Under the pieces are notes generated by a model, which did no database searches, was not told where the DNA came from, and worked only from the letters and a program-made list of their open reading frames with translations. Positions 1 to 8,400 of a stretch of DNA of 64,000 bases are shown here, one piece after another. The DNA lies in contig CALDGQ010000023.1 in the NCBI GenBank assembly GCA_937941765.1, forward strand, positions 1-64,000, written 5' to 3'. The stretch is from an uncultured Saprospiraceae bacterium. Its GTDB lineage: Bacteria; Bacteroidota; Bacteroidia; Chitinophagales; Saprospiraceae. The number at the start of each line of letters is the position of its first letter. Position 1 is the stretch's first letter. Made by a program: the position numbers and the translations under genes.

Positions 1-336
1 GAGTATATCTTTGTGTGTACATACATTGTTGAAAATGTTGTTTTGTCACATTTCACTTCTGTCTCAAGTGGTGCTATATTAATAAAATTTCAAATAACTT
101 TTTTGGTTCTTTTGACCTTAGTACAAACATACGAGTTCACATTAGACACAAAATTCACAAAGGATCTTGTTTCGTAAAATTACCTCACGCAGAAAGCGCT
201 GAATTTCGCAGAAACTGGACGTGAAAATCACGCAGGAAATCGCAGAAAGAGGACGTATAGATTAAAACGCCAAGCAGTTAGAAACCATCTATTGCAAGAA
301 TATTCGAAACTTCTGGAAATTAGTTTGAAAAATTTT
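1..336. other. Non-coding stretch before a broken gene
   Basis: I see no credible gene here. Positions 122-250 hold one copy of a dispersed repeat whose second copy is at 26212-26340. Positions 268-290 resemble the start of another repeat family (the run ACGCCAAG followed by TTAGAAACC) that is also seen near 3384. Confidence 0.6.
122..250 (+). repeat. Dispersed intergenic repeat, copy 1
   Basis: This stretch and 26212-26340 line up at a fixed offset of about 26,090 bases. The first 70 bases are nearly identical, including ACATACGAGTTCACAT and AAGGATCTTGTTTCGTAAAA. The rest is a looser series of CGCAGAAA-like words. Neither copy is inside a plausible gene. The degenerate CGCAGA motif recalls non-coding repeats common in environmental Bacteroidota; that link is from memory. 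Confidence 0.75.
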
Positions 337-824
337 ATGAATCAAAAAGCACTTCGCAATCTGATTGTCATTTTAGAAGCAATTATATTGTTAGGTTCAG
401 TATATATTTTGCACTGATCAATCAATTTTCGTATCCTAATAAATTTTCAGCTCTTGAATTGCAAGACCAAGTATTATTCATTTCTTTAGGAATTCTTTGT
501 GTGAATGCTTTTTTAAAATTTGTATTAGTACGAAAACATAAATTGCAAATAGAAGCCGCGATTAATTCTAAAAATTTAGATACGATTTTAGATAGTGATG
601 TTGTAAAAGGAAGTGATAAAAAAGAGTTATCGCTCCAATATCCTATCTATCAAATGTTGTTGATGGTTTGGCAATTCATTATTGCATTGATGATTTTATT
701 TTTGTATCCGGATTTTAATTTACCAAATAAATTGTGGGTCAGATTATTTATAGTTGCGGTAATATGGGCGGCCACGATTGCGTCCTTCATTTATTTCGTT
801 TATTTGAATGAGGAGGAAATTTAG
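337..824 (+). pseudogene. Small membrane protein gene broken by a frameshift (copy 1)
   Basis: An ATG at 337 opens a frame reading MNQKALRNLIVILEAIILLG, which stops near 416. The natural continuation (residues ALINQFSYP and onward) is in another frame and runs to the stop at 822-824. A single-base change near 400-415 would join them into a protein of about 160 residues with three or four hydrophobic segments: one near the N-terminus and others around LFISLGILCV, MLLMVWQFIIALMILFLY and LFIVAVIWAATIASFIYFVY. The 3' two thirds (525-818) is almost identical to 1099-1393, so this is one of two tandem copies, both damaged. I do not recognise the family. A sequencing error could mimic the frameshift, but the independent damage in copy 2 favours real decay. 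Confidence 0.65.
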
Positions 825-828
825 AACA

Positions 829-1017
829 CGATTTCAGATTTCTTAAGCCTTTGAGGATTGAGAAACTTTGTAGTTAGAATTAAGTTTAAGAATCCTGGGA
901 GGCTTCTCAAACTCGTAATACTTATAACGATTTCAGGTTTCTTAAGCCTTTGAGGATTGAGAAACTTTGTAGTTAGTAATAAGTTTAAGAATCCTTGGAG
1001 GCTTCTCAAACTCGTAA
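829..1017. repeat. Tandem pair of 90-base hairpin repeats
   Basis: Two direct copies, 829-918 and 928-1017, repeat at a period of 99 bases with only a few differences. Each unit contains imperfect 15-base inverted arms (845-859 with 891-905, and 944-958 with 990-1004; left arm AAGCCTTTGAGGATT), so each could fold into a hairpin with a loop of about 31 bases. They lie between the two broken copies of the membrane-protein gene. Confidence 0.8.
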
Positions 1018-1033
1018 GAATCAAATTCTATTT

Positions 1034-1386
1034 ATGAGAAATAAGACACTTCGAAACTTAATTATTTTCTTAGAATCCTTTATTCTTTTGGGTGTTCTTT
1101 AGTACGAAAACATAAATTGCAAATAGAAGCCGCGATTAATTCTAAAAATTTAGATACGATTTTAGATAGTGATGTTTTAAAAGGAAGTGATAAAAAAGAG
1201 TTATCGCTCCAATATCCTATCTATCAAATGTTGTTGATGGTTTGGCAATTCATTATTGCATTGATGATTTTATTTTTGTATCCGGATTTTAATTTACCAA
1301 ATAAATTGCGGGTCAGATTATTTATAGTAGCGGTAATATGGGCGGCCACGATTGCGTCCTTCATTTACTTTCGTTTATTTGAATGA
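1034..1386 (+). pseudogene. Small membrane protein gene with internal deletion and frameshift (copy 2)
   Basis: The ATG at 1034 starts MRNKTLRNLIIFLESFILLG, a clear paralogue of the start of the gene at 337, and stops at about 1102. The sequence then jumps straight to the part equivalent to base 525 of copy 1 (the VRKHKLQIEAA region), so roughly 120 bases are missing. One extra base near 1370 shifts the last codons, giving FRLFE and a stop where copy 1 reads FVYLNEEEI. Apart from this insertion, 1099-1393 differs from 525-818 at only a few positions, so the duplication is recent. It is very unlikely to encode the original protein. Confidence 0.65.
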
Positions 1387-1393
1387 GGAGGAA
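1099..1393 (+). repeat. Near-identical direct repeat of 525-818
   Basis: About 294 bases match 525-818 at an offset of 574, with three substitutions visible by eye and one inserted base. The left boundary is sharp: TTAGTACG is shared and the bases before it are unrelated. That is consistent with deletion or recombination inside copy 2 after the duplication. Confidence 0.8.
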
Positions 1394-1515
1394 GTACTTT
1401 GATTTATAACAATATATTTTCTTTCTTGACAGGTCAGAAATCTAAGTCTAAGATTTAGAAGCTTCTCAAACATATTTATCCTATTTATAATCAAACTCAA
1501 AGCGTAAATATTATG

Positions 1516-3035
1516 TTATTTGTTTTTGCTGTTTCCTTCAGGTTTAGTTACAAAGGAGCAAGACTCAATTTCTGCCCTAAATCCAGCTCCTTCCATTACT
1601 TCAAATCCTGGTATCAAATCAATAAAGCTACCTTCATAAGTAATGTTTCCGAATTGAACCACTCCTTCTGAAACAATATTGTTGACTGCCGAAACATCCG
1701 ATACAATAGTCCCTCGATCAACTAAATCGACTATACAATAGTTCCCATCAGTACAAAATGTAAATTGCTCACCAGAACCATAGGAACTTCCAGTACGAAG
1801 CTCTAAATTATCAAGAAAAAGCTTGTATTCTCCTTCTCCCCATTCACAGCATATCCCATCGGCTTGGCTATCTGTTATCTCAAATACATAACAATTATCT
1901 TTTTCCAAACAATAATTCATCCCTGTAGTAGTTGCGGTTGAATATTGTGGAGATTCAAGAATAATTGCACCATCAATAGGATTCGACAATGTCCAATTTA
2001 TTTCAGCAGGATAATCATCCGTTGACATTTCTATTCTTAGGGTAGATAATTCTGTTTCACAATTACCATCATCACAAGTGGCAGATGGATTATAATTACA
2101 AGCAAGTGGATTCGTACAACCCACCAAACCATAAATACAACTGCCATCATCACAAGTGGCACTTCCGTCATAATTACAAGCGTTAAAGTCTGTACAACCC
2201 AAAAATGCTGAGCATGGATCTGGACAACCCTCCACACCATAATCGCAAAAGCCATCATCGCATTGAGCAGCTGGGTCATAATTGCAGGCGCTAGCGTCCC
2301 TACATCCACCATAAACGCAACTTCCATCTTCAAAACAGGCACCTGGATCATAATTACAGGCGTTAGCTTCCGTACAACCAAACACAGGGTTACATGGATC
2401 AGTTGAACAATCAAAGTTACCATAGTCACAACTGCCATCATCAGTTGTAGCATTTGGATTATAATTACAAGCTATCCCGTCCGTACAACCAGGGATAACA
2501 ACAATTGAAACTGATGCAGCCCAACCTTGGTGTGTCTCTGAACCATCTGAATCGAAAACAAAAGTTAAACACCCATCAGCAGCAGTCGAGGTAAAAACAT
2601 CTCCTGGTTGCAAAAGGGAATTAAACTCAGATGGATCCTCGCCTACTTCGCCGCATAATGTTTGCTCCAAAATATTAGTTTGATTATTACCATTATAAAT
2701 CGTTAGAAAGTCCAGCATCCATCTTGAACTCCGTTTCCAGTACTGACTTCTATATCCACCTCATTAAATATAACCGTTACTTTTGAAGTACCATCGCACG
2801 GGCAATATGTCCAGCTCGTGAATTCATTATTCTCATAATTTCCATTTGCTCCTCCACTATCATAGAAGGTAGCACCACTAGGTCCAACACAATCTTGTGC
2901 AATTAGTGGAGATGAAATCATGAAAAATAAAGTAGATAAAAAGAGTAAGCATCTTGATATACCAAGAGAGCAACGTCGAATCAAAATACAAGAGGTTAGA
3001 TATCGGGAATTGGAATTCTTGCAACGACTTTTCAT
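1516..3035 (-). pseudogene. Secreted CUB-like, Cys-rich repeat protein, split by a frameshift
   Basis: Two overlapping minus-strand frames (down to about 2703, then from about 2718) belong to one protein. The first ends DGCWTF and the second resumes FLTIYNGNN, in the middle of a CUB-like domain. A one-base change near 2705-2715 would restore a protein of about 500 residues. It has an N-terminal hydrophobic signal ending ISSPLIAQ, then the CUB-like domain, then five short repeats of the form GCTxxxACNYxPxAxxDDGSC. Next comes a domain with the motif DSQADGICCEWGEGEY, then a beta-rich tail containing GAGFRAEIESC. I chose the ATG at 3035 (MKSRCKNS) rather than one at 3095, because the longer version adds a segment unlike a signal peptide. 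I see no T9SS sorting domain at the end. It is probably a decayed extracellular protein; a base-calling error is the alternative. Confidence 0.6.
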
Positions 3036-3380
3036 AGCCAGGGTTTTATTAGTCCATAAAATTATTCGGTTTGCATATGGGACCATGCAAAGCATTCAAA
3101 AAGTATTTACTTGTTGGAATAATAAAGGTGTGTGGAAAAGTGATTGGTTTAAAGGTAATTTATTTATTCAATATTTTATTTATGAAAACAAAGTATTTAT
3201 TGATTTAAGTTAATACATGTGACATATCAATAATGCATTTTTTATTTTAAATTTATTAGTAATCGTTAGTTTCTTCATTACTACGTTACAATTATTTTTT
3301 ATTATAACAATATATATACAAAGTAGGGATGCGCAAAAAGAATTGAGGTTTTAAAATGACGAAGAATTGTAGTAACAAAC

Positions 3381-3480
3381 AAAACGCCAAGAGGTTAGAA
3401 ACCTTTGGCTCGCGTAGGAGCACGTCCGAGATGACGATTTATGCCGTCGGCACACAGTTCAACGGCTCATCTCGTGCAGG
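3381..3480 (+). repeat. Dispersed repeat, family with GCCGTCGGCACACAG core
   Basis: It contains ACGCCAAGAGGTT (3384-3396), GGAGCACGT (3417-3425) and TTTATGCCGTCGGCACACAG (3438-3457). The same modules recur, reordered or inverted, at 29698-29758 and 37829-37865. No protein is encoded. Confidence 0.7.
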
Positions 3481-3486
3481 CAACAT

Positions 3487-3528
3487 AAAAAAAGCTGCTC
3501 ACAAGAGATCTTTATCTCTTGGAGCAGC
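3487..3528 (-). terminator. Rho-independent terminator of the large secreted-protein gene
   Basis: Arms GCTGCTC (3494-3500) and GAGCAGC (3522-3528) enclose a second perfect stem, CAAGAGAT with ATCTCTTG, broken by single-base bulges. On the minus strand the hairpin is followed by seven T. It lies just downstream of the stop at 3567. Confidence 0.85.
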
Positions 3529-3566
3529 ATCGGTTCTTGGTAGCATCTAAAGTTGTATTATAAAAG

Positions 3567-6500
3567 CTACATCTGTTGTTTTACAATTCTGATGGTCTCG
3601 TGAATGTTTTCCGCCCTTACATCGAGCAAGTAAATTCCACCTGGATAATTCGATAAGGAAATTTCAATAATATTATTTCCTTTTGTCAAATTGGTAGACC
3701 TGCTTTGAACTACTTGTCCTTGTGCATTCAATAAATAAATCTGAGCCTCAACATCATTGTCTTTCATGTAATCCAAAGTCATCATTGCAACCTCTTTAGT
3801 CGGATTCGGATAAACCGTCATATCTTGGATGGCCGCTTGTTCCAATTCTGTTTCATCCTCATTTTCAATCAAACTTTCGCATGGTGAAAACATGGCTACA
3901 GACCAATCGGAAGCATCATCTCCTTGTCCATCATAATGAATTGACATAGGATCTGGGAATGCTGGAACGAAGTCGTTGCTTGACCAAATTCCGGCAGCAA
4001 TTGCAACATTCGCACGGGTATGTCCTGTACTTCCCCATTCAACATAATCAATGATACTATTTGGATCACTCCATGAAGTATTTAAGTATAATCCAAATTC
4101 TCCATCATCACCTGAAATATCGAAGTCACTTACTAAAGTTACTACCTCACCTGGCTCTAAAACTAAGTCCCCATCGCATTCAGATTCAAGATTGCTCAAA
4201 ACAGAGTAGCTTGGAAAATCACAAATCCAGTAGTTAGAAATGTCAACGGTTGTAGTCCCCGTATTCTTGATTTCAAAACGATCGTTTCCATTAATTTCAT
4301 TGATTACGATACCTCCATTTGCTGGTCCTTCATCTATTCTTGTAACTGTAATTGAATTTGACAAACTATAACATCCAACCAAGTCACTTGCATTCATTCC
4401 AACTTCTGCTCCTTCCAATCCATCTTCAAAACTTAAACTCCAGATCAAACAAACGCCTGCGCCTGCTCCATCAAAATCTACTGCTTCTGGTGTTGGTGGC
4501 AATCCTAAAATATTCCCTTGCTCATCTGTAATTACCCAAGCTTGATTGGTTCCTACATTTCCAGTTAAAGTAATTCCTGAAACGAAATCAGAAGTGCCAT
4601 CTACTATGAATTCGAATGGTCCGCCTTCGAGTGTTCCTCCAGCTACTTCTGTTCTGTTAACTGTAATTGAATTTGATAAACTATAGCAACCATCTAAATT
4701 TGCAGCATTCATTCCTTCAGTCATTCCACTTAAACCATCTTCGTAGCTGATGTGCCAAACCAGACAGACACCCGCACCTGCTCCTTCTAAATCAAATGTT
4801 GGTCCAGCAGGAGTTCCTAAAATATTCAAATCGGTATCGGTGATAATCCATCCTTGATTGCTTCCAACGGCACCTTCAACTGATACTTCAAATGCGTCAG
4901 AATTTCCATCACCAGCACAAATAGACAATTCAGTAGTTTCAGGCATATAGCTATAAGTAGCTAATCCAAATGGATTAAAACCAACACCTAAAGAGGTTAT
5001 CAAAGTTGGAGTTGGAGATAAGGAATAAACACTTACCGTATTATTTAACATGCCACTATGTGTCAAATACATGGTGTTGTTATCATTTGTAACAGCATAA
5101 TTGTGAGGTGCACTAAAAGGAGCATCCACACCTCCACCTATTAAAGTATTTGTTGAAAGATCAATTGTATAAGTCGCGTCGGTTCCACCATCAGAAATAT
5201 TTCCAACATACAAGTAAGTACCATCGGCATTCATTCCTAATCCGTGTGCATTAGGTACAGCTATCGTTGTAACTTCACTCAAATCACTTCTATTTAAAAC
5301 TTTCACTTCACCTGATCCTTGACTAGCAACATAAAGTTTGTCATTTGCATCTGTAAGTGATACATGAGGATCTTGTCCAACAGCTTGTCTAGCGGTTTCC
5401 TGGAAAGTAGTTGCATCATATTTTACTACATAGTCTTCTGTATCACCACCAAGCATTGTTACAAATGCTGCTGAATTGTCAGGCATTACAATAACATCAT
5501 GTGGCTTATAACCAGCTGCTAATAAATCTTGAGGAATAGAGAATGTTGTGATTTGTTCTAAAGTAGTAGGGTTGACAACGGATACTGTTTTATCCAATTC
5601 ATTGTTGATCCAAAGTTGTTGATTGTTTGGACTAATCCACATGTGAAAAACTCCGTCGCCAGCTTCAACACTTCCTTGAACCGAAAAGTCATCTCCGTCA
5701 AAAGCGACTACATACCCATTATAATCACCTACTAATACGGTATTGTTTTCATTATTGTAATCGACATACATTGGCTCTCCGCCATTTGGCATATCGTACG
5801 TTCCTATGACTTCATTTGTAGCTGAATTAATAACTGAAATAGTCCCAGACAAACGGTTGGCAATGACTGCTCTGTGATTGTAAACCCCTTCAGTAGTCGA
5901 AATTGTTCCTCCTTCAGTAGCAGATCTTGAAACGGTTATTGAATTAGATAAATCAAAATTTCCTACCAAATCAGAAGCATTCATTCCGACTTCTGCTCCC
6001 ATCAAACCCATTTCATAAGATAGGTGCCAAATTAGACAAACACCTGCTCCTGCTCCATCAAAATCAACCGCATCTGGTGTTGGTGGCAATCCCAAAATAT
6101 TTCCTTGCGGATCCGTAATTACCCATGCTGAATTGGTTCCTGTATTTCCAGTTAAAGTAATTCCTGAAACAAAATCGGATTCACCATCTACGCAAAATTC
6201 AAATGGGCCACCAGCTAATGTTCCACCGTCCACATCAGGTCCTCCAGTCGTTCTAGTTACAGTAATTGGATTAGATAAGCTATAACATCCAACTAGATCA
6301 CTTGCATTATTACCTACGGCTGCACCTTGTAATCCATCTTCAAAACTTAAACTCCAAATCAAACAAACACCAGCACCAGCTCCGTCAAAATTAACTACGC
6401 CAGGCATTGGTGGTAATCCTAAAATATTGCCTTGTTCGTCGGTAATTACCCATGCCTGATTAGAGCCTACATTTCCAGTAAGCGTGATACCAGAAACATA

Positions 6501-7637
6501 ATCTGCATTTCCATCTATTGTGAATTCAAATGGTCCGCCTTCAAGCATACCACCATTTACTTCATTTCTAACAACAGTAATTGCTGTACTAGAAATATCC
6601 CAACATCCATCCGATATCGGAGAAGAAAAAACAGAAGTTCCAGTTGGTGCAACGATATTTCCAGTATAAGACATTCCCCAAACTAGGCAAGTTCCTGCAG
6701 GCACACCATCAAAGTCCATTGAATCATCCATGGATACCGCCAAGATATTATTGTTTATATCTGTAATAAAATAAGCATAATTTGCAGTAGTAGAACTATT
6801 GTTAGTAAACATAACAATGTCATCATTTCCATCGCCAACACAGTGTTCGATATAAGTATTTCCTGATGGCATTTGTACTGCTCCACCATCAACTTCATTT
6901 CTATAAACCGTGATAAAATTATCAGAAAGATCAAAGCAGTTATCAGCCAACTCAACAGTTGCAGCATTTTGTCCTACTTGTGCAATCAATGTACCTGTAT
7001 ATGACAATCCCCAAACACGACAAACACCTACTGGTGCACTTGATAAATCTGCGAAGTTAAATTCAGGAATTGCTAATATATTGTTATTTTCATCGGTAAC
7101 GACATAAGTGTAATTGGCAGAAGAGCTTGTTGTTTCAAATGAAATCAAATCGGAACCTCCATCATTTAAACAAATATTTGCAACGTCTCCTCCTCCATTT
7201 GAGAGTGAAACATTGCCTCCATCTACTCCTACTCTAAATACGGTGATACATTTATAGGAGATATTGTAGCATTCATCCGAAAACATATTTCCGAAAACAG
7301 ATTGACCTGGTTGTGCTAAAAAATTTCCAGTATAAGCTACGCCCCAAACATGGCATTCACCTAATGGCGCATTTTCAAAATCAAATGAATTGCCATCAAC
7401 TATCTCGAGGATTATATCATTCGCATCGGTTACTAAATATGCGTATTCAGAATCTTGTGATCCTGTATTTTGAAAAACAACGAGATCACTTTGACCATCT
7501 CCTGGACAAGTGTAAACCATGGTTTCGTCAGTAGAAGTACTGATCGCTCCGCCAATGCATTGCGCAAATGACGTTTGTCCAAAAAATAGTAGCAAGACCA
7601 TGGAGAGGAAAATCTTGAAGTCATTTGTTCTTTTCAT
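3567..7637 (-). CDS. T9SS-secreted giant repeat protein with nested YVTN-like beta-propeller
   Basis: This 1356-residue protein is predicted to be exported. A signal peptide (residues 1-26, ending TSFAQ) is followed by about seven copies of a repeat of roughly 105 residues. Each copy begins with a GG pair, often carries GDGxSD, and ends ITVxR. Copies 4, 5 and 7 share GGPFEF, SGITLTGN and GAGAGVCLIW. Between about residues 584 and 895 lies a YVTN/SMP-30-like beta-propeller (NHRAVIANRLSGTISVIN, PHDVIVMPDNSAAFVT), apparently inserted inside the sixth repeat. A lamin-tail-like domain follows (from about 1107, GGIVINEINGNDRFEIKN). The end is a T9SS type A sorting domain (from about 1266, MTVYPNP to the C-terminus). 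Function is unknown; adhesion or cell-surface roles are plausible. The leader has the AT-rich word TTATTAAAACC rather than a Shine-Dalgarno. A terminator follows at 3487-3528. Confidence 0.85.
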   Translation of the reverse strand: MKRTNDFKIFLSMVLLLFFGQTSFAQCIGGAISTSTDETMVYTCPGDGQSDLVVFQNTGSQDSEYAYLVTDANDIILEIVDGNSFDFENAPLGECHVWGVAYTGNFLAQPGQSVFGNMFSDECYNISYKCITVFRVGVDGGNVSLSNGGGDVANICLNDGGSDLISFETTSSSANYTYVVTDENNNILAIPEFNFADLSSAPVGVCRVWGLSYTGTLIAQVGQNAATVELADNCFDLSDNFITVYRNEVDGGAVQMPSGNTYIEHCVGDGNDDIVMFTNNSSTTANYAYFITDINNNILAVSMDDSMDFDGVPAGTCLVWGMSYTGNIVAPTGTSVFSSPISDGCWDISSTAITVVRNEVNGGMLEGGPFEFTIDGNADYVSGITLTGNVGSNQAWVITDEQGNILGLPPMPGVVNFDGAGAGVCLIWSLSFEDGLQGAAVGNNASDLVGCYSLSNPITVTRTTGGPDVDGGTLAGGPFEFCVDGESDFVSGITLTGNTGTNSAWVITDPQGNILGLPPTPDAVDFDGAGAGVCLIWHLSYEMGLMGAEVGMNASDLVGNFDLSNSITVSRSATEGGTISTTEGVYNHRAVIANRLSGTISVINSATNEVIGTYDMPNGGEPMYVDYNNENNTVLVGDYNGYVVAFDGDDFSVQGSVEAGDGVFHMWISPNNQQLWINNELDKTVSVVNPTTLEQITTFSIPQDLLAAGYKPHDVIVMPDNSAAFVTMLGGDTEDYVVKYDATTFQETARQAVGQDPHVSLTDANDKLYVASQGSGEVKVLNRSDLSEVTTIAVPNAHGLGMNADGTYLYVGNISDGGTDATYTIDLSTNTLIGGGVDAPFSAPHNYAVTNDNNTMYLTHSGMLNNTVSVYSLSPTPTLITSLGVGFNPFGLATYSYMPETTELSICAGDGNSDAFEVSVEGAVGSNQGWIITDTDLNILGTPAGPTFDLEGAGAGVCLVWHISYEDGLSGMTEGMNAANLDGCYSLSNSITVNRTEVAGGTLEGGPFEFIVDGTSDFVSGITLTGNVGTNQAWVITDEQGNILGLPPTPEAVDFDGAGAGVCLIWSLSFEDGLEGAEVGMNASDLVGCYSLSNSITVTRIDEGPANGGIVINEINGNDRFEIKNTGTTTVDISNYWICDFPSYSVLSNLESECDGDLVLEPGEVVTLVSDFDISGDDGEFGLYLNTSWSDPNSIIDYVEWGSTGHTRANVAIAAGIWSSNDFVPAFPDPMSIHYDGQGDDASDWSVAMFSPCESLIENEDETELEQAAIQDMTVYPNPTKEVAMMTLDYMKDNDVEAQIYLLNAQGQVVQSRSTNLTKGNNIIEISLSNYPGGIYLLDVRAENIHETIRIVKQQM

Positions 7638-7949
7638 AATTGTTAAATTTTGGTTTTAATAAATTAGATTCTTAAACTCTTCATTTGGGAATAGACATAG
7701 CATTTCTGTTCTGAAAGTTGCCACTTCACTATCCCAAGTTGGAAAAGTAGATTTTTGAAAAATTATTATTTGCTCAAAATCACCTAGATTTTGAATCGGA
7801 ATTTGAATATGGATTTATGCTTATAATATGCAGCAGGTCTATCTTTGGTTGCCTCGTTTATTTTTTTTCGGATAAAAAGTTTAGGTCTTGCCTCAATGAC
7901 TAGTTATCATCTACTGCTTTTTTACTAGCTTTGAAAAAACTATACTTCA
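7638..7949. other. Divergent intergenic region
   Basis: It separates the giant secreted-protein gene (minus) from a small conserved gene (plus), so promoters for both must lie here. I find no clean TAnnTTTG element on either strand and no repeat. Confidence 0.5.
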
Positions 7950-8336
7950 ATGAGTATCAATAGATCAGAAAATTTATTAAAAATTCGACCAATCATTCCA
8001 TCAGCAAAATTAAAACCAGCAGTTAGTGAGGTAGAATTTTTTCAAAATAGAACATTGCGACCTATCATCAAATTTCAAAATGATATCTTGATTGCCGTTT
8101 TTAAAAGCTATTTGAATCAGAAAAAATTGAGTTCTCTGAATTTATCTCCAGATAAAATGAAAAATATAATTGAGCAGGTATTTCAAAAAGATGTGCGATT
8201 TAAAATTAGAATTCAAGGAATTATTATTGGACATTTTACTTTGACGGAATATGATAATTACCTGAAATTTGAAAGTGAGATAAATAAGCGTATTAATCAA
8301 ATAATTAAAGAGCGATTACTAAGTAAGTTTCTATAA
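7950..8336 (+). CDS. Small conserved Bacteroidota protein of unknown function
   Basis: It encodes 128 residues, basic and predicted helical, with no signal peptide or membrane segment. The pattern KIRPIIPSA, FQNRTLRPIIKFQNDILIAVFKSYL and IIIGHFTLTEYDNY matches a family I remember from Flavobacteriia and Saprospiria. That family is sometimes labelled glyoxalase without evident reason, since no vicinal-oxygen-chelate motif is visible. I therefore assign no activity. The gene stands alone between divergent and convergent neighbours. It lacks a T-rich terminator of its own; the hairpin at 8342-8370 points the other way. Confidence 0.7.
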   Translation: MSINRSENLLKIRPIIPSAKLKPAVSEVEFFQNRTLRPIIKFQNDILIAVFKSYLNQKKLSSLNLSPDKMKNIIEQVFQKDVRFKIRIQGIIIGHFTLTEYDNYLKFESEINKRINQIIKERLLSKFL

Positions 8337-8370
8337 AAAAAGGCGAACACATTGTTACAATGCATTCGCC
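8335..8370 (-). terminator. Terminator of the sigma/anti-sigma operon
   Basis: GGCGAA (8342-8347) pairs with TTCGCC (8365-8370), and the inner CATTG with CAATG. On the minus strand the hairpin is followed by seven T, which places it downstream of the gene ending at 8401. It may also serve the convergent gene ending at 8336. Confidence 0.8.
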
Positions 8371-8400
8371 AAAATCTATTATTAAATCTCTCTTTCTTGT

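Larger units (their letters stand above)
3036..3566. other. Non-coding region with repeat elements and a terminator
   Basis: This gap between two minus-strand genes is AT-rich up to about 3350, with no recognisable promoter. It then holds a dispersed repeat (3381-3480) and a strong hairpin terminator (3487-3528). Open frames crossing it on the plus strand are antisense to the neighbouring gene or made of repeat sequence. Confidence 0.6.

Noticed and set aside
829-1017. CRISPR array
   Set aside because: Only two units of 90 bases with a short spacer and no cas genes.
821-1024. Minus-strand open frame of about 67 codons
   Set aside because: It lies wholly in the tandem hairpin repeat; its protein repeats itself only because the DNA does.
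2037-2453. Minus-strand open frame rich in Met and Val in the Cys-rich repeat region
   Set aside because: It is a shifted reading of the GCTxxxACNY repeats of the frameshifted CUB gene.
2920-3213. Plus-strand frame of 97 codons
   Set aside because: Much of it is antisense to the start of the CUB gene; no known family pattern or plausible start.
3356-3550. Plus-strand frame of 64 codons
   Set aside because: It translates a dispersed repeat and the terminator at 3487-3528.
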